Part shown: in pieces, positions 17,117 to 25,676 of the stretch
Numbering within the stretch: position 1 is the first letter of the stretch
How the letters are laid out: each line of letters begins with the position of its first letter
Source: Flavobacterium sp.
GTDB lineage: Bacteria > Bacteroidota > Bacteroidia > Flavobacteriales > Flavobacteriaceae
DNA: 43,064 nt
NCBI GenBank assembly: GCA_018062725.1
Contig: JAGORP010000005.1
Location: forward strand, 1 to 43,064
Direction of reading: 5' to 3'
Notes under the pieces: model-generated
The model's database searches: none
Told to the model about the DNA's origin: nothing
What the model saw: the letters and a program-made list of their open reading frames with translations, nothing else
Program-made: the position numbers and the translations under genes

Positions 17117-19232
17117 TGTTATTGGGATGCAAATTTAAGTAGTTACTAATCATTGTAATAAGTTTTGTTCTGTCTAAAGGTTTCGATATATAATCTGTGA
17201 AACCTGCATTTTCAATTTTTATTTTATCTTCTTCTGATGAATAGGCCGTTTGAGCAATAATTGGAATGTTAGGATAAATGGGTCTAATTTGTAAAATAGC
17301 TTCAAATCCTGATAAAATAGGCATTTTAATATCCATCAAAATTAAGTTTATTTCTGGATTATTTTTACAAATTGTTACGGCTTCTTGACCATCTTTGGCT
17401 CTAATGATATTATAATTGAAATCGGCTATTATTTTTTGAAATAATAAGAAGTTTATATTGTCGTCTTCAGCAATTAAAATGGTTTTTTTAAAATCATTTA
17501 CAGGTTTGTTTTCTTTTGCTTTTTTTAGTTTTTTTGGTGCTTCAAATTCATATTGTAGCGGTATTGTAAAGTAGAATCGAGATCCTTCACCAATTTTAGA
17601 TTCTAGGGCAATGGTTCCGTTTAGCAATTCAATGTATGCTTTTGAAATAGATAAACCTAAGCCTAATCCGCCAACTTTTATAGATAAATCACTTTCAATT
17701 CTTCTGAATCGTTCAAAAATTTTGTCTAAATTTTCTTCGTTGATGCCAATTCCGGTATCGAGTACATAAAATTGAATATTTTGCGAGGCTTCATCAATTT
17801 TGTATCCTAGTGTAACGGTACCGTTTTCTGTAAATTTTATAGCGTTTGTGACTAAATTCGTGATAATTTGTTTTAATTTAGTTTCATCAGTAATGATATG
17901 GTGAGGAGGTTTGTAGTCTCCTGGAATTAGTTTGAGTGTTATTTTTTTGTTGGGATCAACGGTAACTTTAATGCTTTCGAATAATTCTTTAACGGCAGCC
18001 ACTAAATCGATAGCCGAATAATTAGGGGTAATCAAATTGGATTCAATTTTTGACATTTCAATCAAATCATCAATGATATTGATAAGATTTTGGCCACTTT
18101 TATTGATTACATTTAAGTATTCTTTTCGTTCTTCAATATTTGTTTTTGTATTAAGTAATAATTCAGAAAATCCGTTAATTGCGTTTATGGGTGTTCTAAT
18201 TTCATGGGATAAGTTGACCAAAAAAGCTGATTTTAATTTGTCACTTTTTTTGGCATCTAATTTGGCATTGATGAGTTTTGATTTCTGATTGTTGTTGTCT
18301 TCAAATAAGTCGCCAATATGTCCAAATTCTCCTTTTATTTTTTGTAATTCACTAATGGTTTTGGTATTGTTGTTTGATTCTAGTATGTTCGTAATGAGTT
18401 GTAAAGGTCTGTAATACCATTTACGAGAAAAATAAAGTATAACTAGAAGATTGACTATGAATGCGGCAATAATTACTTGTAAAATAATTTTGGCTGTGGT
18501 AAAGTCTTTGTGGTATTTTTTACTAAAGTGAAATTTTCCAATTTCGTTTCCTTTCCAATTTTTTAAAACTTTTGTATATTCAACACTATTGCCATCCGAT
18601 TGGATATCTCCATAAATCATTTTGCAATTTTTAGCACTACTTATTTGTTGTATTTTTTTGAGATAGTTCGAGTAAAGACAGATGGCCATAAAAAAATAGC
18701 CAGATGGTTTGTGTAATGTTTTGTTTGGATCGTTTGAAGGGTGAATTGTTGCGCTATAAACATTATAGACATATTTTCCGTTTTTTATAAAAAAGTTTAG
18801 ATACTTTTTCTGGTACAGTAACGGGAAAAATTCTTTAGGAATAATATCTTGATTGTAACCATTACTGGTCTTCGCGTCTATTAAATTACCTTGCAAATCA
18901 TAAACAGAAACGAGATCTAGTTTATAGACTTCAATGGCTGTTCCCACATAAAATTCAAACCATTTTTTATTTTTTTGATGCGTATATTTTACAAAATCAT
19001 CCCAAAAAGACATATCGGCTACTTGATTCTCATAGGAATCCCAATTGGATTTTAATAAGGATTCAATTTCTTTTTGAAAATCGGCTGTGGAAGTTTGAAA
19101 ATCTTTTTTTTCTTGCCAAATGATGTACAAATACAACGTAAAAAAAAGAACTAAGAAGAAGCTGCTGGAAATTGTAATTAACAGTATTGATTTTTTGTAA
19201 GTTGACCAATTCATACTTCCAGCCTTTCCCAT
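17109..19232 (-). CDS. CHASE4-type hybrid sensor histidine kinase with receiver domain
   Basis: The 707-residue protein has a first membrane helix at about 13-34, then a periplasmic sensor of CHASE4 type (WDSYENQVADMSFWDDFVKY near 54-73), a second membrane helix at about 254-275, a linker, and a HisKA domain with H343 in NLSHEIRTPINAI. The HATPase domain shows NLVTNAIKFTENG, LDTGIGI and GLGLGLSIS. A C-terminal receiver has D634 in ILMDIKMP and the conserved Lys in ISKPLD. There is no DNA-binding output domain, so phosphate must pass to another protein or the receiver must regulate the kinase itself. No partner regulator is adjacent. The signal is unknown. An alternative start is M7 (19214), which removes MGKAGS. 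Confidence 0.92.
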   Translation of the reverse strand: MGKAGSMNWSTYKKSILLITISSSFFLVLFFTLYLYIIWQEKKDFQTSTADFQKEIESLLKSNWDSYENQVADMSFWDDFVKYTHQKNKKWFEFYVGTAIEVYKLDLVSVYDLQGNLIDAKTSNGYNQDIIPKEFFPLLYQKKYLNFFIKNGKYVYNVYSATIHPSNDPNKTLHKPSGYFFMAICLYSNYLKKIQQISSAKNCKMIYGDIQSDGNSVEYTKVLKNWKGNEIGKFHFSKKYHKDFTTAKIILQVIIAAFIVNLLVILYFSRKWYYRPLQLITNILESNNNTKTISELQKIKGEFGHIGDLFEDNNNQKSKLINAKLDAKKSDKLKSAFLVNLSHEIRTPINAINGFSELLLNTKTNIEERKEYLNVINKSGQNLINIIDDLIEMSKIESNLITPNYSAIDLVAAVKELFESIKVTVDPNKKITLKLIPGDYKPPHHIITDETKLKQIITNLVTNAIKFTENGTVTLGYKIDEASQNIQFYVLDTGIGINEENLDKIFERFRRIESDLSIKVGGLGLGLSISKAYIELLNGTIALESKIGEGSRFYFTIPLQYEFEAPKKLKKAKENKPVNDFKKTILIAEDDNINFLLFQKIIADFNYNIIRAKDGQEAVTICKNNPEINLILMDIKMPILSGFEAILQIRPIYPNIPIIAQTAYSSEEDKIKIENAGFTDYISKPLDRTKLITMISNYLNLHPNNND

Positions 19233-19481
19233 AGGTGTTGATAGAAGTTAAATATACGACTTTTAGGAATATAATTATTAAAAATTATTCAGATAATAAA
19301 TCAATAAAGAAAGAAAAATAAAATTGAAAAATGAAATAAAAAGTAGGTTTCTAAATTTATTTATTTCAGAAATTTCAACCGAAAGTTTTGTTTGGCAAAA
19401 CTTAATTAAAAGCCACCATAGAAAACCGCCAAATTGATTGTAGAAATCAGTCATAAATGATTCATAAACACGTCGGTATAA

Positions 19482-20057
19482 TTATTGTATTTTTTTCAAT
19501 TCCTCATCAGTGAAATGCTTTAAACTTTTGTCTTTTGAAAATTTATCAGCGTTGTAGTCATTGGATTTGTTTTTAGGGATGGAAAGGCTAGTCCATTCAC
19601 TTTTTTTAAGCATTTTGGCATAAAAAACGATTTGCCCAATGTGATATGGATAATGTGCCAATTGACGATTGATGGCGTCCATAGCAGTTTGTCCTTCGTT
19701 GCGAATGTAAATGATTTGAGAAAGTTGTTGGGGTTGTAAATCATTAATGGCAGTAAAAAAACAATTCCATCCTGAATCCCAAAGTTGTAGTAAGACTATT
19801 TTTGAAGTCGTTTCAGTTTCAAATTCACCATCCCGATTGCGCCATTGTTTTTCTCCATCGGAAGTCAAAAAATCGGTCCAACGCGAAAGCATATTTCCTG
19901 CCATATGTTTTATGATGACTGCAATACTGTTGGTGTCTTCGTTAGCACTGAAAAACAGTTGTTCATCTTCTAATTGTTCCATAGCTTTTTCAGCAATGGT
20001 TTTGTAATAGAGCATTTGCTTTTTTACACTTTCTAGATAGATGTGGTTAGTTTCCAT
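19482..20057 (-). CDS. DinB-like (DUF1572) protein
   Basis: The 191-residue protein fits the DinB/YfiT-like four-helix-bundle superfamily, in the DUF1572 branch. Candidate metal ligands are the histidines in IIKHMAGNM (about residue 51) and HYPYHIGQIVFYAK (about 135 and 139), the typical H...HxxxH arrangement. Members are putative metal-dependent thiol-dependent enzymes, but the substrate is unknown. Its start overlaps the end of the DUF6095 gene by 11 nt, suggesting translational coupling in an operon that also includes murQ and a ZIP transporter. Confidence 0.8.
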   Translation of the reverse strand: METNHIYLESVKKQMLYYKTIAEKAMEQLEDEQLFFSANEDTNSIAVIIKHMAGNMLSRWTDFLTSDGEKQWRNRDGEFETETTSKIVLLQLWDSGWNCFFTAINDLQPQQLSQIIYIRNEGQTAMDAINRQLAHYPYHIGQIVFYAKMLKKSEWTSLSIPKNKSNDYNADKFSKDKSLKHFTDEELKKIQ

Positions 20058-20271
20058 TGAATAAGCTTTTCATAATGGTTTGGATACCCTTAAAGATAAG
20101 AAAAATTGCCGATAAGCACATAATAATTCCCAATCCTAAAATGGGTATATAAAACGGATGTTCTTGGTTTTTAAACGAGCTGAAAATTACGGAAGGTCCA
20201 ATAAACAGTAGTGGTAAAGCGAATAAAAGATATTTAATTCCTTTAGACAATATTTCTTTGTTGGTTGACAT
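20047..20271 (-). CDS. DUF6095-like small membrane protein
   Basis: The 74-residue protein has two predicted membrane helices (about residues 13-32 and 41-64) separated by a short polar loop (KNQEHPF). It resembles the flavobacterial DUF6095 family, often encoded next to murQ. It starts 6 nt after murQ and overlaps the next gene by 11 nt, so it is firmly embedded in the operon. Function unknown. Confidence 0.7.
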   Translation of the reverse strand: MSTNKEILSKGIKYLLFALPLLFIGPSVIFSSFKNQEHPFYIPILGLGIIMCLSAIFLIFKGIQTIMKSLFNGN

Positions 20272-20277
20272 TATTAT

Positions 20278-21093
20278 TTATTTTGATTGATAACTCTCTA
20301 CTGCTTTCCTTACACTTCCATATTCTTTTAGTAATTTTTCGGCTTCTTCATAGCTCACCGGAATCTCGCTCATAATCATGCGGACGCCACGGTCAATGAG
20401 TTTCACATTGCTTAATTGCATATCGACCATTTTGTTCCCTTTTACACGTCCCAACTGAATCATAGCAGCAGTAGAAATCATATTTAAAACTAATTTTTGT
20501 GCAGTTCCGGCTTTCATACGACTACTGCCTGTGACGAATTCGGGTCCAACAACAATTTCAATTGGTAATTGAGCGGTTTGTGCCAGCGGACTTCCTTGAT
20601 TACAGGTAATACAGCCCGTTGCAATGTTATTTTCGTTGCATTTTTCCAAGCCACCAATGACATACGGAGTAGTCCCTGAAGCAGCGATGCCGATTACTAC
20701 ATCCTTTTCGTTGATGTTCCATTCTTGTAAGTCTTTCCAAGCTTGATTTTTGTCGTCTTCGGCAAATTCTACGGCTTTACGAATGGCTACGTCACCACCG
20801 GCAATAATTCCGATAACTAAATCAAATGGTACTCCAAAAGTAGGTGGACATTCGGAAGCATCAACAATTCCCAGTCGGCCTGAAGTTCCCGCGCCGATGT
20901 AAAACAACCGACCGCCTTTTTTTAGCTGCGTTACTACTTTGGTCACAACAGTTTCAATTTGAGGCAAGGCTTTTTCTATGGCTAACGGAACCGTTTTGTC
21001 TTCGTAATTGATATTGGTTAACAAATCGTGGACTGACATTTGTTCTAAATGCTCGTATTTGGATGATTGCTCGGTAGTTTTGGTAAAAGTCAT
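20278..21093 (-). CDS. murQ: N-acetylmuramic acid 6-phosphate etherase
   Basis: This 271-residue enzyme cleaves the lactyl ether of MurNAc-6-phosphate to give GlcNAc-6-phosphate and D-lactate, in cytoplasmic recycling of peptidoglycan. The SIS domain shows FYIGAGTSGRLGIVDASECPPTFG, with the catalytic Glu at E81 (E83 in E. coli), then GIAASGTTPYVIGG and GSSRMKAGTAQKLVLNM. The last matches the family signature. I place the start at 21093 (MTFTKTTEQ). The open frame continues upstream for 69 codons, but that part translates a repeat element and the end of the neighbouring transporter gene, so it is not coding here. No murK or anmK is in view. Confidence 0.95.
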   Translation of the reverse strand: MTFTKTTEQSSKYEHLEQMSVHDLLTNINYEDKTVPLAIEKALPQIETVVTKVVTQLKKGGRLFYIGAGTSGRLGIVDASECPPTFGVPFDLVIGIIAGGDVAIRKAVEFAEDDKNQAWKDLQEWNINEKDVVIGIAASGTTPYVIGGLEKCNENNIATGCITCNQGSPLAQTAQLPIEIVVGPEFVTGSSRMKAGTAQKLVLNMISTAAMIQLGRVKGNKMVDMQLSNVKLIDRGVRMIMSEIPVSYEEAEKLLKEYGSVRKAVESYQSK

Positions 21094-21132
21094 TTTTTTA
21101 AAGTTGGAAAGTGACAAAGGTTCAAAGTTACA

Positions 21133-21262
21133 AAGTTTTTGGTTTGCGTGAAGGATAGTAGCGGAAATCCTGTAATTGCGTTGGATAAAACAAGATAAAG
21201 ATTGCTTCGTTCCTCGCAATGACAGATTGCAGCGAATAGCCTGACCCGAAGGGACACGCCCA
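21133..21262 (-). repeat. Interspersed flavobacterial repeat element remnant
   Basis: On the minus strand this stretch reads, in order, GGGCGTGTCCCTTCGGGTCA, GGCTATTCGCTGCAATCT, GTCATTGCGAGGAACGAAGC, AATCT, and further on GGATTTCCGCTACTATCC. These words recur together between genes in many Bacteroidota genomes, and in translation give spurious peptides with LRGTKQSLS. The element is non-coding and lies between murQ and the ZIP gene. Copies elsewhere cannot be checked here; the identification rests on memory of the motif. Confidence 0.65.
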
Positions 21263-21265
21263 AAA

Positions 21266-21958
21266 TTACATAAAATACGCCAATACAATCCCCAATACAA
21301 TAGCGCTTAATTTGGCCAAATTAAATTTATGACCTTCGCTACTTTCAAAGATAATAGTAGAGGAAATATGGAATAAAATTCCGATGACAAAGGCTGTGAT
21401 TTCTTTTTGATACTGTATTAATCCCGTTGAATATTGAGCAGTATAGGTTCCTAAAGGGGTCATTACTGCAAAAACCATCATAAAAATAAAAGTCGAAAAC
21501 GTATTTAAGTGCGATTGCATTAAAAAGGTGGTCAAAATAATGGCAATAGGGAAGTGGTGCACCGAAATTCCCCAAGCCAAATGATGGTGCTGACTTACCG
21601 GCATTCCTTCTAATAGCGCATGCAAACACAAACTGATGAACAACGCCCACGGAATGTGATTCATTTTGTCATGGCCATGTACGTGACCGTGTTCGGCACC
21701 TTGTGAGAAATATTCTAAAATGATTTGAAACACAATTCCAATCATAATAAAAATCCCAATGTTGTTATGGGTGTGGCCTTCGTGATTTGTAGATTCGGTG
21801 GTGTAAATCTCAGGTAACAAATGCGAAACTGTCAGCGCCAACAAAAAAGCACCACTAAAAGCCAAAAGTAATTTTAAATTTTTCTTGTTTTTGGGTTCGA
21901 GTAGATTAGCAATTCCGTACCCAAAAACCACCGATAAAAAAGGGATTATGTATATCAT
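21266..21958 (-). CDS. ZIP family metal transporter
   Basis: This 230-residue membrane protein is of the ZIP (zinc/iron permease) family. It has about eight hydrophobic segments, a His-rich loop (EHGHVHGHDKMNH, about residues 89-101) typical of the cytosolic metal-binding loop, and the transport-site motifs HALLEGMPVS (helix IV HxxxEG) and HHFPIAIILT (helix V HxxP). It probably imports Zn2+ or another divalent cation. The gene stops at 21266 and murQ starts 172 nt further along the transcript, beyond a repeat element, so co-transcription with murQ is possible but not certain. Confidence 0.88.
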   Translation of the reverse strand: MIYIIPFLSVVFGYGIANLLEPKNKKNLKLLLAFSGAFLLALTVSHLLPEIYTTESTNHEGHTHNNIGIFIMIGIVFQIILEYFSQGAEHGHVHGHDKMNHIPWALFISLCLHALLEGMPVSQHHHLAWGISVHHFPIAIILTTFLMQSHLNTFSTFIFMMVFAVMTPLGTYTAQYSTGLIQYQKEITAFVIGILFHISSTIIFESSEGHKFNLAKLSAIVLGIVLAYFM

Positions 21959-21965
21959 TTGTGTT

Positions 21966-21993
21966 GGGTGTTAGATGATGGGTGTTAGATGAT
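21966..21993 (+). repeat. Two tandem copies of a 14-nt unit
   Basis: gggtgttagatgat occurs twice back to back, followed by partly complementary bases (atccatcac ... atcatccatcat) up to 22024. The gap between the methyltransferase and ZIP genes can therefore fold into a weak hairpin. No function assigned. Confidence 0.6.
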
Positions 21994-22026
21994 TTTATCC
22001 ATCACCAAACTTCCATCATCCATCAT

Positions 22027-22770
22027 TTATTTAAATATCATTATCAATCGTTCCGAATCGTTTTTAAAGAATTTTCGTAATTTGTAATCTCCAAAAATAT
22101 CCAATAAATAAATGTCGGCTTTTTCCATCATGGTCTCAAAATCTTGAATCGTTAAAGCCCTAACTTTTTCAGTAAAATGGAATTTTTGTCCTTGGTCTTC
22201 AAAATCGATTTCTTTACAAATATGTCCGTCCTTAACATAGCGTTTAATGTGGAAGTCAATGTTTTCAACTGTTTTTACTTCTTCCGGAACTAAATTATTG
22301 ATGACATAATTCGCATTCATAAAATCGATCACCGCAAAACCATATTCGGTTAAGCTTTCTTTTATGGCTAACAATGTTTTGAAGTTGTCTTCTTCGTTTT
22401 CAAAATAGCCAAAACTGGTAAATAAGTTAAAAACGGCGTCATACTTTTCTTCGGTACGCTCACGCATGTCGTGAACTTTAAAACGAAGGGTGTCGGTACT
22501 TGATTTTGAAGCTTCTGCAATGCTGTTTTCTGATAAATCGACTCCAGTCACATCAAAACCTAATTGGTTTAAATAAATCGCATGACGGCCTTTACCACAA
22601 GCCAAATCGAGAATTTTTGCTTCTTCGGGTAAATTTAAATAATGCGTTAAATTATCCATGAATTGTTCAGCTTCGGTTTCATCACGATTTTTATATAAAA
22701 TATGATAATACTTGGAATCGAACCAGGTTTCGAACCAGTTTTCTGATTTAGGATTTGACGAATCTGACAT
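22027..22770 (-). CDS. Class I SAM-dependent methyltransferase
   Basis: The 247-residue protein has a Rossmann methyltransferase fold. Motif I is ILDLACGKGRHAIYL (about residues 54-68), the acidic end of strand 2 follows in VTGVDLSENSI, and FNLFTSFGYFENEEDNF contains the post-motif region. The pattern resembles small-molecule methyltransferases (Methyltransf_25 type) often annotated only generically in Bacteroidota. Substrate unknown. The gene has its own candidate promoter just upstream. Confidence 0.85.
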   Translation of the reverse strand: MSDSSNPKSENWFETWFDSKYYHILYKNRDETEAEQFMDNLTHYLNLPEEAKILDLACGKGRHAIYLNQLGFDVTGVDLSENSIAEASKSSTDTLRFKVHDMRERTEEKYDAVFNLFTSFGYFENEEDNFKTLLAIKESLTEYGFAVIDFMNANYVINNLVPEEVKTVENIDFHIKRYVKDGHICKEIDFEDQGQKFHFTEKVRALTIQDFETMMEKADIYLLDIFGDYKLRKFFKNDSERLIMIFK

Positions 22771-22788
22771 TTATGTATGGTTAAAGTG

Positions 22789-22796
22789 CAAATTTA
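22789..22796 (-). promoter_or_regulatory. Candidate -7 element TAAATTTG for the methyltransferase gene
   Basis: Read on the minus strand, TAAATTTG followed by CAC matches the Bacteroidota -7 element and its usual context, 18 nt before the start codon. The -33 element is not clear. Confidence 0.45.
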
Positions 22797-22860
22797 ATGT
22801 ATTTTGATGATGAAATAATAAACTCCAGATAACAAATTCCAAAATCCAAATAAATTAGAG

Positions 22861-22868
22861 TATTTTTG
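22861..22868 (+). promoter_or_regulatory. Candidate -7 element TATTTTTG for the THUMP methyltransferase gene
   Basis: TATTTTTG followed by CA matches the Bacteroidota -7 consensus, about 100 nt before the ATG at 22969. A small hairpin (aaccg ... cggtt, 22916-22931) lies in the leader. The -33 element is weak. Confidence 0.4.
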
Positions 22869-22968
22869 CAACCTAAAATAACAAATAACAAATCCCAAAC
22901 GGCAATTATTATTCGAACCGGAATAGCGGTTGTTTTTTTGGAATTTAGAAATTGGGATTTATTACAAT

Positions 22969-24138
22969 ATGGAACAGAACTTTAAAATGATAGCCAAAAC
23001 GCTTTTTGGCTTCGAAGAAATATTAGCCAAAGAACTACAACAATTAGGGGCTCAGGAAGTTGAAATGGGCACACGAATGGTACGTTTTGTGGGCGATAAA
23101 GGATTTATGTACAAAGCCAATTTAGCGTTGCGTACCGCCTTAAAAATTTTAAAACCAATATATCATTTTAGAGCCACAAACGAAACAAGTTTGTACAAAG
23201 GCATTCAAGGAATTGATTGGTCACAGTACATGAACTCTAATCAAACGTTTGTCATTGATACTACGGTGCATTCCGAAAATTTTAAGCACACCCAATTTGT
23301 AGCTCAAAAGTGTAAAGATGCCATTGTTGATCAATTTAAGGATAAATATGGGCAACGTCCTAGTGTGGATAAAGATTATCCAGATGTAAGAATCAATATT
23401 CATATCGATCGTGATCAATGTTCGGTTTCATTAGATTCTTCGGGCGCTTCATTGCACCAGCGTGGATATAAAACAGCGACGAATATTGCGCCAATTAACG
23501 AAGTATTAGCAGCAGGAATGTTGTTGTTGTCGGGTTGGGATGGAAGCTCTGATTTCCTAGACCCGATGTGTGGCTCTGGAACCATTTTGGCTGAAGCCGC
23601 TATGATTGCGTGTAATATTCCGGCAAATATTAATCGTAAGGAATTTGCTTTTGAAAAATGGAGCGATTGGGACAACGATTTGTTTGATCAAATTGTGAAT
23701 TCGTTGATGAAAAAAACGAAAGAATTTCATTATACGATCACAGGTTATGACAAAGCGCCAAGTGCGGTTATGAAAGCGAAAGATAATGTTAGAAATGCCA
23801 ATCTAGACGATTATATCAAAATTTCAGAACGCAACTTCTTTGAAACCGAAAAGGAGAATAAAGGACCGTTGCACATGGTCTTTAATCCGCCGTATGGAGA
23901 ACGTTTGGATATTCATTTGGAGCGTTTTTACAGAGAAATTGGCGATACTTTAAAACAAAGTTATCCTAATACCAATGCTTGGTTTATCACGGCCAATTTA
24001 GAAGCGCTGAAGTTTGTGGGACTAAAACCATCTCGAAAAATTAAATTATTCAATGGAAAATTAGAAACTCGTTTTGCGAAATACGAAATGTATGCAGGTA
24101 GTAAAAGAGAGAAGTTTCAAAAATCAAATGATAATTAA
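22969..24138 (+). CDS. THUMP-domain class I rRNA methyltransferase (RlmL/K N-domain type)
   Basis: The 389-residue protein combines an N-terminal ferredoxin-like plus THUMP domain (about residues 1-155, FGFEEILAKELQQLG ... VDTT/IHIDRDQCSVSLD) with a class I SAM-dependent methyltransferase domain. The latter shows LDPMCGSGTILAEAA (motif I) and the amino-methylating motif NPPYGERL (motif IV), indicating N2-guanine methylation as in RlmL for 23S rRNA G2445. It lacks the RlmK half. The open frame extends 13 codons upstream (22930), but MEQNFKMIAKT at 22969 is the natural family start. The small gene at 24150 follows closely. Confidence 0.9.
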   Translation: MEQNFKMIAKTLFGFEEILAKELQQLGAQEVEMGTRMVRFVGDKGFMYKANLALRTALKILKPIYHFRATNETSLYKGIQGIDWSQYMNSNQTFVIDTTVHSENFKHTQFVAQKCKDAIVDQFKDKYGQRPSVDKDYPDVRINIHIDRDQCSVSLDSSGASLHQRGYKTATNIAPINEVLAAGMLLLSGWDGSSDFLDPMCGSGTILAEAAMIACNIPANINRKEFAFEKWSDWDNDLFDQIVNSLMKKTKEFHYTITGYDKAPSAVMKAKDNVRNANLDDYIKISERNFFETEKENKGPLHMVFNPPYGERLDIHLERFYREIGDTLKQSYPNTNAWFITANLEALKFVGLKPSRKIKLFNGKLETRFAKYEMYAGSKREKFQKSNDN

Positions 24139-24149
24139 AAAAGACAAAC

Positions 24150-24383
24150 ATGAGTAAAAAAGTAAAAGCATTCCTTTATAATTTATTAGGTTTTGCAGTA
24201 GTATTCATTCCGGTTCGAATTTTGCTTTCGACCTACACTAATTTAGAAGGTTTATTCATACCATTAACTGCGTTTGTAATAGGTACATTAGTAGCTCCGA
24301 AATTTCAAACGGTGCAAACCAATGAAGGTGAAAAGCTTTTTATGAAATGGTTATTTACTAAAGGAGTGAAGGAAATTAAATAA
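24150..24383 (+). CDS. Small two-helix membrane protein
   Basis: The 77-residue protein has two hydrophobic stretches (about residues 9-26 and 33-49) and a basic C terminus (MKWLFTKGVKEIK). It starts 11 nt after the methyltransferase gene and ends before a strong terminator, so it is the last gene of a two-gene operon. I do not recognise a family with a known function. Confidence 0.7.
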   Translation: MSKKVKAFLYNLLGFAVVFIPVRILLSTYTNLEGLFIPLTAFVIGTLVAPKFQTVQTNEGEKLFMKWLFTKGVKEIK

Positions 24384-24403
24384 AAGTAATCCGTATAAAT
24401 AAT

Positions 24404-24437
24404 AAAAAATCCCAATTAGTACTAATTGGGATTTTTT
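24404..24437. terminator. Perfectly palindromic bidirectional terminator
   Basis: aaaaaatcccaattagt is followed immediately by its exact reverse complement, giving a 17-bp inverted repeat with A and T runs. It separates the rightward methyltransferase operon from the leftward rlmD group. Confidence 0.9.
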
Positions 24438-24438
24438 A

Positions 24439-25140
24439 TTATTTTTTCTTTTTATACAGCGGAATGAAATACGTGATGGTATAATTCCAACCTGCCCCAA
24501 ATTTTCCATCATAAGTACGATTAAATCCTGGAATATAAAGATTGTCGAAATTGTCTGGTTTTTTCTGAGAAATCAAATAATTCATGCGCACACTTACACC
24601 CGCATAAACATTGTTGAATAGTTTGGCTTTCATTCCAGCCACCACTTCTGCCCATTGGGCTGATAATCCGTCATATTTTTTGCCAGAAGCCACCGAGTTT
24701 CCAGTGGGAAAATAACCAGAAGTATCATATATTTTATAGGTGTTCAATTCTTGGCTAAATGAACTTACACCGTATCGAAGTCCGATGTGAATCATGTTTT
24801 CCATGTCCAACCAATTCTCGTAAAAATTAGAGTCAAATCCCACTTTAAAATACGTTCCTTTGGTTGTAAAATTAACACGATCGTCATCGGTGGTTTTATT
24901 TTCATTACCCAATTCACCAGCGAGATACATTTTTTTGGTCAAACGATAATCAGCCACTAATTCTAGCCCTTTGTAATTTTTATCGTAGAGTGTTCTTGCA
25001 AGTTTGGAAATATCGGCACCAATTCTCAGTCCGTAACGTTGCGTTTTCTTGGTCGTGTCTTTTGGCTGTTCTTGAGCAAAATTGACCAAAGAAACCAAAG
25101 TAAAAAGGATACTAAAAGAATATTTTAACATGAGTTTCAT
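24439..25140 (-). CDS. DUF6048 family outer-membrane-type protein
   Basis: The 233-residue protein has a signal peptide ending in FAQ (about residues 1-22) and a beta-strand-rich body (YGLRIGADISKLAR ... GLRYGVSSFSQ ... YAGVSVRMNYLI) like a small outer-membrane barrel. It resembles the flavobacterial DUF6048 family. It overlaps the DUF6452 gene by 29 nt and is the last gene of the rlmD-DUF6452-DUF6048 set, an arrangement I recall as common in Flavobacteriia. Another start is M4 (25131). Function unknown. Confidence 0.75.
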   Translation of the reverse strand: MKLMLKYSFSILFTLVSLVNFAQEQPKDTTKKTQRYGLRIGADISKLARTLYDKNYKGLELVADYRLTKKMYLAGELGNENKTTDDDRVNFTTKGTYFKVGFDSNFYENWLDMENMIHIGLRYGVSSFSQELNTYKIYDTSGYFPTGNSVASGKKYDGLSAQWAEVVAGMKAKLFNNVYAGVSVRMNYLISQKKPDNFDNLYIPGFNRTYDGKFGAGWNYTITYFIPLYKKKK

Positions 25141-25618
25141 TTTCGTTTTCGATAGTAAATTTCTGAATCGTTATTTCTTTAATCCAATTGTCAATATCTG
25201 AAGTCAGAACCATCCCGTTCGGATTTGCATTTAAATTATAAATGGTTTTAAAACCACAAGCTCTTGAAATATAAACATCCTTTCTTGAATAGTTTATGGC
25301 AATTTTGTCTTCATTTTGTAAAGTAACATCTGCATTTTTAGAATCAAAAACCAAATTGTAATTTACCAAATTGGCATCTGTTTTTAAAGGCAACTCAATT
25401 TTGCTAACAGCGTTATATTCTAACGATGAAGTCATTCCATCAGCAGTAACTTTTAAATCGGTTACCACTTTTTTATTGGTCGGACTCGAATTGTCGTAAA
25501 ATTCTATGATTAATTTTGGAGTCGTTGGTGTACCATCTTCACAAATATCATCCTTTTCGCAATTCCAAATCGAAAAAGCAAAAAGTAAAGTGAATAATCC
25601 GAATAGTATTTTTTTCAT
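25112..25618 (-). CDS. DUF6452 family lipoprotein
   Basis: The 168-residue protein carries a lipoprotein-like signal (MKKILFGLFTLLFAFSIWNC, lipidation at C20), then EKDDICEDGTPTTPKLIIEFYD, characteristic of the DUF6452 family. The rest is predicted beta-sandwich, with a second cysteine pair (C26 and the one in SRACGFK) that may form a disulfide. It lies between rlmD and the DUF6048 gene. Function unknown, probably in the periplasm or outer-membrane leaflet together with the DUF6048 protein. Confidence 0.75.
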   Translation of the reverse strand: MKKILFGLFTLLFAFSIWNCEKDDICEDGTPTTPKLIIEFYDNSSPTNKKVVTDLKVTADGMTSSLEYNAVSKIELPLKTDANLVNYNLVFDSKNADVTLQNEDKIAINYSRKDVYISRACGFKTIYNLNANPNGMVLTSDIDNWIKEITIQKFTIENENETHVKIFF

Positions 25619-25676
25619 AAATTTAAATAGTAAAATAGCACTTCCTTTTGTGACAAAAGGAGTACTGAGACTGCAA

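Noticed and set aside
21093..21300. The longer open frame giving murQ 340 residues
   Set aside because: The extra 69 codons cover a repeat element and overlap the ZIP gene; MurQ proteins start near MTFTKTTE and are about 270 residues long.
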